From Limnoperna fortunei (lineage: Eukaryota; Mollusca; Bivalvia; Mytilida; Modiolidae), in assembly GCA_944474755.1 (NCBI GenBank), contig OX104118.1, positions 73,859,865 to 73,923,864 of the forward strand: a stretch of DNA of 64,000 nt, in the 5' to 3' direction. This document shows positions 58,222 through 64,000 of this stretch, one piece after another. The notes beneath the pieces are model-generated. The model made no database searches. It was not told the origin of the DNA and saw only the letters and a list, made by a program, of their open reading frames with translations. The stretch's first letter is position 1. Every line of letters begins with the position of its first letter. Made by a program: the position numbers and the translations under genes.

Positions 58222-58718
58222 TTATATTTCCCCGTCCACATAGAGGATATCGCGAACCAGTTTGACTCGGCATCCTTGGTTTCTCTTTTCTTTCATGATC
58301 GGATAAAGGCTGCGTCTTTCCTGTTCGATGATCTCTGGAAATTGGCGATTTATTCCGAAAGGTGTACCTTTTAATCTGTAGGCATTGGACAAAACTGCTT
58401 CGAGATCTTTCATGTAAAGAAAACGTGCTATGATGGGTCTCGGTCTACTCCTATGTCCACGTTCTGAGGTGGAGCCACTCCCGAAGCGATGCACATTTCC
58501 TAGCTCTATATGATAGTTTATACGAAGCTCTCTTTTAACAAAAGTGCGTATGATAGATTCTGTGTCCTCGTTTGCATGTTCTGTGTGGCCTGTAAATATC
58601 AGATTGTATTTCATCGATCTGCATTGTAGGTCTATCACAGTGTTTCTCAGTTGTTCCGTTTGCTCTTGGGCATCGCACAAAGCCGCCTTTATTTCTTGTT
58701 TTATTTCATTAGCATGAT
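58222..58718 (-). pseudogene. LINE ORF1 C-terminal part (L1 ORF1p-like)
   Basis: Reads a coiled-coil-like start (EIKQEIKAALCDAQEQTEQL), then LIFTGHTE and RPIIARFLYMKDLEAVLSNA, typical of the RRM and C-terminal domains of L1-type ORF1 nucleic-acid chaperones. A TGA stands just upstream at the truncation point, so the N-terminus is missing. It ends about 145 bases before the ORF2 start. Confidence 0.75.
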
Positions 58719-58728
58719 CTCATAGGAG

Positions 58729-60154
58729 TCAGTGTAACCTTGGCTTGCATCTTTCTGTGTTTTCTATTAGCTTTGGGTGTTATTTTGTATTGGATTTTGT
58801 AGTTTGGAATAAACAGATAGCATCCAAGAATTTCTAATGTATTAAAATTATTACCACAATTTAGATTAAAGGTGCACAATGTAATATAAATATTTAGTTA
58901 GAAAATCTAAACCAATAAAATATTTTGGGGAGACGTGACAATCCTTGTCAGTTAAGGTTACAAAGACAAAAATGTGTAGACGTTTTGAAATTTGTGCGGG
59001 TAAATGACACTAATATTGATAATATCAAATTTTGTTCTGAAGTAGAAAATGAAAGGACGCACTATTTAAAAGAAGGCAGGTATTACCACAACCGCCAGGC
59101 ATAAATAAGGAGCTTCAAAATATCTACGAGGAAAAAAAAGTTCAAGAAATCTCTGAGATTTGGAGATAATAAGAGTTGCCAGGAGAAAAACTCTTTAAAA
59201 AATAAAGAAACAATTTAGATAAATATTTTGTTTGTAGACGTGCTGGAGGTCCTAAATCAATTTACTTCTGGCCAACAGTAAAACAGGTAAAACAAGGTAT
59301 ACACAGTGGGCTATCATTAAACCTCTTTTAGCAATAGTAAACTTATCTTTAATTATGTCAGTTTTCCTAGGTCAACTTTGATATGACCAAGTTGTCCTTA
59401 TTCATTAGAAATATTAGCGTTCTTGAGAATGGTCATTACTATGGTGGCCAATGAGGCCATTTCGAATTTTCGTCTTTGATATTTCATAAGCAAAAACGCA
59501 AAAACATTTAATCTTTTCGCGTTTTCGGTAATTAAATATCAAAGTAAAAAAAGCTAATTTACAGACCACTAATCGTCTTATTAGCTATTTTAAAATTATT
59601 TAAAATTTAACTTAAGCTCAGTTTGTCAAATATTTTGACAATATCTCCAATCCCGTTTGGTAGTATTTAGATCTGAATTTTTTTTCAGATTACTGTGTGC
59701 TGTGACAGTCACTAAATCCAAATACCCGTAGAAAACTCCCGACATTCTTTCTTTTTTTTGACTTGTATTAATAGAAAAAAAATGTTTTGCACTCTACTGC
59801 ATGTCGTTAATTACCCATTTTTTTTATTTGGTGTAGCGTTCGTTATGGTATTTTTTTAATTTGGCATGGCGTTCGTTGTGGTATGAGTAAAAGTTCATTT
59901 GTAAAGGAATGATTTGTCAATGGACGCGAGTGTGACTTTATTTGACGATAATCTTTAAGTAAACTACAAATTTCCAGAATTAATAAAGCCAAATTCAAAG
60001 AAATTTAAAGTAGATGTTATTCATTAAATGCATTTTGGCAAAGGGAGATAATTTTAAAAAATTATTATTAAGAAATGCGCTAATAACAGTTCTTATTGTC
60101 AACAACACAAAATATCAACATTGTTTTAATAATGATGACATATAGAAACTAACG
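58729..60154. other. Intergenic between LINE and second DUSP gene
   Basis: No gene recognised. A short direct repeat (GTAGCGTTCGTTATGGTAT and GGCGTTCGTTGTGGTAT) lies at about 59833-59885. Confidence 0.4.
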
Positions 60155-60160
60155 TTTATT
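60155..60160 (-). promoter_or_regulatory. Polyadenylation signal, second DUSP gene
   Basis: TTTATT on the plus strand (AATAAA on the minus), 172 bases after the stop. Another overlaps the stop codon. Confidence 0.4.
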
Positions 60161-60331
60161 GTAAAAACAATCAATAACGTTAAGAATATAACAGCGGGTA
60201 AAATATATAACAACAGCAGTTGATTCAGATTGTACGTTCCAACTTGTTACAAATTGCACAATAATATCAGAAAGGTAATTTTCAATAGTTCCCTAGAAAT
60301 ATTAACAGTTTCATACAAAATATGTATTTTA

Positions 60332-60946
60332 TTAGCTACTCCAGTATAAAGCAATTATTTGAATCAATAGTATAATGAATGGAGTACAGAAAAATCTAAA
60401 TAGCTCCTCCATCCAACCATGAACAATTCTGGTGTCCGTCTCGTATTCTACAACGTTTATTTCCCAGCCACAAACATAAGGACGAACTTCAACTGTATTA
60501 TAACTAGTTATTTGTTCTTCAAATAAAATCAGACTTTGCCAGAATCCTTCGTTTGGATGGATGAATCGTCTTTCATTGAAGATATGATCATAAGCGGCTT
60601 TCAGAGTCATTTCTTCGTACTTAACGAGAAATGCCAAGCAGACGCTGACTGATCTACTCATACCCGCAACGCAATGAACCAACACTCTTCCGCCATTGGT
60701 TTTAACCATATGAATGTAATCAATGCATTGGTCTATATACTTCAGCAGATTTTCTGAAGACTTGTCCATCATTTCAACTCGTAGAACATCGGTAACTCCG
60801 GAAGGGTACTGCAAGTCTTTTAGTTCAATTGCTGTATTCAACACGTGAGTAATGCCATACTTTTTAAGTCTATGTTCGGTTATTGCAGCTACTCCACTCA
60901 GATATAAAAATTCTTTTAGTTTCGCAATAGCCTTGAATCCCTGCAT
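60332..60946 (-). CDS. Atypical dual-specificity phosphatase with hydrophobic C-terminal tail
   Basis: 204 residues. Signature HCVAGMSRSVSVC gives nucleophile Cys92 and Arg98; Asp61 in MMDKSSENLL is the likely general acid. The fold starts at EFLYLSGVAAIT and GITHVLNTAIE and ends at PNEGFWQSLILFEEQI, in line with its paralogue at 48450-49046. About 50 residues follow, ending in a hydrophobic segment (about 182-202, FFCTPFIILLIQIIALYW) two residues from the C-terminus, with no signal peptide: the topology of a tail-anchored protein facing the cytosol. Minus-strand TTATTTCAG|ATAAA sits five bases before the ATG, matching the acceptor position of the paralogue. The substrate is unknown; the membrane anchor is an inference from hydrophobicity. 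Confidence 0.93.
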   Translation of the reverse strand: MQGFKAIAKLKEFLYLSGVAAITEHRLKKYGITHVLNTAIELKDLQYPSGVTDVLRVEMMDKSSENLLKYIDQCIDYIHMVKTNGGRVLVHCVAGMSRSVSVCLAFLVKYEEMTLKAAYDHIFNERRFIHPNEGFWQSLILFEEQITSYNTVEVRPYVCGWEINVVEYETDTRIVHGWMEELFRFFCTPFIILLIQIIALYWSS

Positions 60947-60951
60947 TTTAT

Positions 60952-61922
60952 CTGAAATAAATCAACATTGTAATTACCTCTTTATACAAAATATATTCGT
61001 ATGTCTTAATTTATTTTACAACAGTTGTAATTATATAATTGAAAAACAGTATACCTGCTAGAAGTAAAAACAAAAACAGTATACCTGCTAGGAGTAAAAA
61101 CAAAAACAGTTCACCTGCTAGGAGTAAAAACAAAAACAGTATACCTGTTAGGAGTAAAAACAAAAACAGTACACCTGCTAGGAGTAAAAACAAAAACAGT
61201 ATACCTGCTAGGAATCATCAAGTGATGATGGAGCGAACGCGGACTCAGAACCTCTGACTTGGGAGGATGGCTAGGAGTTAAAACAAAAACAAGTATACCC
61301 GCTAGGAATAAAAACAAAAACAGCATACCTGCTAGGAGTAAAACCAAAACAGTACAACTGCTAAGAGTAAAAACAAAAACAGTATACCCTGCTAGGAGTA
61401 AAATAAAAAACAAGTATATTAAAATTCTATCTTTACTTGATCAAGTTTACACATTATAAGAGACATATATAAAACAAAATGACACGCCAGAGTGAGAAAT
61501 CGAAATTTAAATAGATCGTTAAAACTAAATCGGACACATTTTATAGTAATAGTGCTCAGATTTGTATACTGAACAAATTACTTAATAAAACATTGCATGA
61601 ACTTTGTTATACACGTGAAAGGTTGAACAGGTAATCAGTGTTTACACAGAGAACAGTGTGCGAGATATATACACACATGATAATCGGACTAAAGAAGGCG
61701 TGCATGTAAGTAGCATATCGTTGGAACTCATACACGCTATAAATGTTTACTACATCCTAGCTGAGTTTCCATTAAGTACTCCAATTTTATATATACATAC
61801 CTTTTTCTAATTTAATGTGTTGTATAAATGAGTCTACCATAACTTATAGTTTTTTAAAGGTCTATATATTTATTTCCGGTGTGTGGAATGTATATAAACA
61901 ACAATACTATGTAAATACTAAC
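60952..61922 (-). other. Inferred 5'-UTR intron of the second DUSP gene
   Basis: Acceptor at 60952-60954 (CAG on the minus strand), donor AAAAG|GTTAGT at 61923/61922. Contains the 30 bp minisatellite and otherwise unremarkable AT-rich DNA. Confidence 0.45.
61042..61415. repeat. 30 bp minisatellite, about 11 copies in two blocks
   Basis: Unit AAACAGTATACCTGCTAGGA followed by GTAAAAACAA. Block 1 (61042-61212) is regular at 30 bp and block 2 (61269-61415) is more variable. Between them is a 56-base unrelated segment (AGTGATGATGGAGCGAACGC and beyond). 30 is a multiple of three, so frames stay open on both strands. Confidence 0.93.
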
Positions 61923-61985
61923 CTTTTAATCATAGTTATTTTTAATTTTCTTGTAATCGTCGACGTGTAGATCCTCTCAATGAGT
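61923..61985 (-). other. Possible noncoding first exon of the second DUSP gene
   Basis: A consensus-like donor lies at its 3' end, with a TATAAA (plus strand TTTATA, 62014-62019) about 30 bases upstream of the proposed start, followed by GC-rich TTCGCGCCATT. Confidence 0.35.
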
Positions 61986-62013
61986 CGTGTCCAAAATGAC
62001 AGAATGGCGCGAA

Positions 62014-62019
62014 TTTATA
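62014..62019 (-). promoter_or_regulatory. TATA-like element upstream of the second DUSP gene
   Basis: TATAAA on the minus strand, about 95 bases before the inferred donor. Position fits a core promoter, but sequence this AT-rich offers many chance matches. Confidence 0.3.
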
Positions 62020-62039
62020 ACGATCTGCGATACCCTTTG

Positions 62040-63410
62040 AAAGAATTTTTAAATTATATATAATTTTTAGTTTCAAAAACTTTTTTCTTTTTCGCTTTGA
62101 AATACGGTAATTACAGATACTTGGTATGAATAATTTAAAGATTATATTGATTTTTACTGAATCATATCCATTCAGGAACTTAAAATAACAATATCACCTT
62201 GACTCGTGTACGTCATAAGAAGTTACCAATGTGACCACCTGTTCTTTGATCAGTGTATACCTGATAAGAATGGTAATGTTGATGTGCACTATATTAACGA
62301 ATGATTTTTCGACAACCAACATAAAGGTTATGCATTTCGTGTCTATGGCAACATTATTGACGTATAAACATTCTAGAAAGTTTTGCTAAAATTATTCTCA
62401 CAAGAATACAAATTGTATTTTATATCCAGATAAAGTTACTAAGATTGAGCTGATTTTCTTGCATTCATACACGAGAATATTTATAATTTATATACATTAT
62501 ATCAAAAACGAGTATTGCGTGGTATAACACATATAGTTATTATTCTATTCACATATACTGTATGAAGCAATACAATTTTGTATACGCACAAATAATTCTG
62601 AATAAACAGAATTCGATTTACATAAACTTTGCATAAATTAATAATGACGAATTCGATTTCGCGACAACGCGGACCCTGTGCATGGAAATAATTGTCCTTG
62701 ACAAATTGCCCAACGCCCATAATCTGATGTATTAACATTTGCGTCATGGTCGCCGAGTACGATTTTATTTGATGGGAATCATACAATCATCGAATACAAT
62801 TTTCGATTTAAGATGGTCAATGTTATAATAAACGCACGTTTAAAGTCTACATTCTGTACTATACAACAAGTAGTTAAACCCAAACGTTTCACGTGGCTTC
62901 CATACACTCTTCAGAGAGAAACTTTGTTACTATGTTATATAGGTATATATTTCATAAGATGAATAAAAGTTTCTTACCTTTTTCCTACGAACGATTGCGT
63001 ATAGAAACAGAATCAGCCATATTGATTTATATCTTTGTGCTTAGAAATGCGATATTTTCTCTACTGAAACACAAGTTAAACGTGTGGTAAGTACAGAGAA
63101 CCTTTTAAATGTCTATAATATCGATCTCGTGAGTTTTATTATGAACAAATATTAGGTCAGTGGGCTCGAAAAGATTTTATTTATGTCACACTCCAATAAA
63201 GTATCCGTTTCAGTTGAATGTAAAGATATATTACAGAATGTTTGTGTATTGACGTTTGTACTATATATACTACAGTGTGGATAACGATCAGTTTATAATG
63301 ATGTACTTTTTGTAATTGAACAGTTGTTATACTCGTCTCTATTACATAATTACATTACTAAAAATTTGTTGGAGTTTGCATATTGCACATAATTGTACAG
63401 TACAGCGAAT
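62040..63410. other. Intergenic, nothing recognised
   Basis: AT-rich, with short open frames only (up to 94 codons on the minus strand at 62502-62786, no recognisable motif). Confidence 0.35.
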
Positions 63411-64000
63411 CAATCAACAGATCATAAAATACAAGAGTTTTCGGTATCTTTATTCTTTTGACAGATCGTAAGATCTATAGGGTTGTCGGTAGCCTCGTTT
63501 GGTCAACAGATCATAGAAGACCATACAGTTGTCGGTAGCCTCGTTTGGTCAACAGATCATAGAAGACCTTACAGTTGTCGGTAGAGTTGTCGGTAGCCTC
63601 GTTTGGTCAACAGATCATAGAAGACCATACAGTTGTCGGTAGCCTCGTTTGGTCAACAGATCATAGAAGACCATACAGTTGTCGGTAGCCTCGTTTGGTC
63701 AACAGATCATTGAAGACCTTACAGTTGTCGGTAGAGTTGTCGGTAGCCTCGTTTGGTCAACAGATCATAGAAGACCATACAGTTGTCGGTAGCCTCGTTT
63801 GGTCAACAGATCATTGAAGACCTTACAGTTGTCGGTAGAGTTGTCGGTAGCCTCGTTTGGTCAACAGATCATAGAAGACCATACAGTTGTCGGTAGCCTC
63901 GTTTGGTCAACAGATCATAGAAGACGTTACAGTTGTCGGTAGCCTTGTTTGGTCAACAGATCATAGAAGACCATACAGTTGTCGGTAGCCTCGTTTGGTC
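63411..64000. repeat. 46/58 bp minisatellite, about 12 units, continues past the window
   Basis: The unit has TCAACAGATCATAGAAGACC, then TTACAGTTGTCGGTAG and CCTCGTTTGG. Some units carry an internal 12-base duplication (AGTTGTCGGTAG), giving 58 bp. The first two units are degenerate, marking the old edge of the array. Confidence 0.95.

Larger units (their letters stand above)
54504..58728 (-). mobile_element. L1-like LINE, 5'-truncated and inactive
   Basis: On the minus strand it carries an ORF1 remnant, a complete-length ORF2 (endonuclease, reverse transcriptase, C-terminal Cys/His motif) and a 3' UTR ending in a short (AT)n tail. TCAGTGTTAC (54494-54503) and TCAGTGTAAC (58729-58738) flank it, a probable target-site duplication with one mismatch. 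The truncated 5' end is typical of target-primed reverse transcription. It inserted between the two DUSP paralogues in the same orientation as both. ORF1 of the RRM type points to the L1/Tx1 branch; the exact clade is not settled. Confidence 0.88.

Noticed and set aside
61039..61413. Small proteins with KNSIPARSKNK or LFLFLLLAG repeats
   Set aside because: Frames of a 30 bp minisatellite in a predicted intron; no start or splice support.
63411..64000. CRISPR-like array (regular repeats of about 46 bp)
   Set aside because: There are no unique spacers; whole units are near-identical and the context is animal DNA. It is a minisatellite.

Overview
The window is animal nuclear DNA, AT-rich, with spliced genes separated by dense families of dispersed and tandem repeats. 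The protein families (ARID2, Kazal inhibitors, atypical dual-specificity phosphatases) and the repeat types (tRNA-headed SINEs, hairpin-headed Helitron-like repeats, CAAT-tailed retroposons, a GCGCGTCTG-type repeat) suggest a bivalve mollusc, perhaps mytilid-like. The phylum is an inference from repeat style; no species marker is present.

Layout. (1) 1-28.2 kb, plus strand: the last 13 coding exons of ARID2, the subunit that defines the PBAF chromatin remodeller. They hold the armadillo-like part, the RFX-type winged helix, a 2.7 kb Ser/Asn/acidic exon and two C2H2 fingers. The ARID domain lies upstream of the window. Its introns carry most of the mobile DNA: a 4.1 kb element with perfect 43 bp inverted ends, hairpin-headed repeats, foldbacks, a MITE, a SINE and a reverse-transcriptase fragment. 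(2) 28.2-34.1 kb: intergenic repeats, including one hairpin-headed element nested inside another. (3) 34.2-43.3 kb, plus strand: a secreted three-Kazal protease inhibitor, 216 aa as modelled. Its first intron holds 135 units of a 24 bp minisatellite in exact register, and each unit is a copy of the 3' splice site and start of the signal-peptide exon. (4) 43.4-48 kb: reverse-transcriptase remnant and small tandem repeats. (5) 48.4-62 kb, minus strand: two paralogous atypical dual-specificity phosphatases, each with one coding exon preceded by a splice acceptor just 5' of the ATG. The second ends in a hydrophobic, tail-anchor-like segment. A 5'-truncated, inactivated L1-like LINE lies between them. 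(6) 62-64 kb: no gene seen; a 46/58 bp minisatellite runs off the window end.

The genes do not form a functional unit: chromatin remodelling, extracellular protease inhibition and phosphatase signalling are neighbours by position only. The most unusual structure is the splice-acceptor minisatellite at 34549-37790. It is continuous with coding sequence of the inhibitor and keeps the reading frame, so acceptor choice could in principle change signal-peptide length in steps of eight residues.
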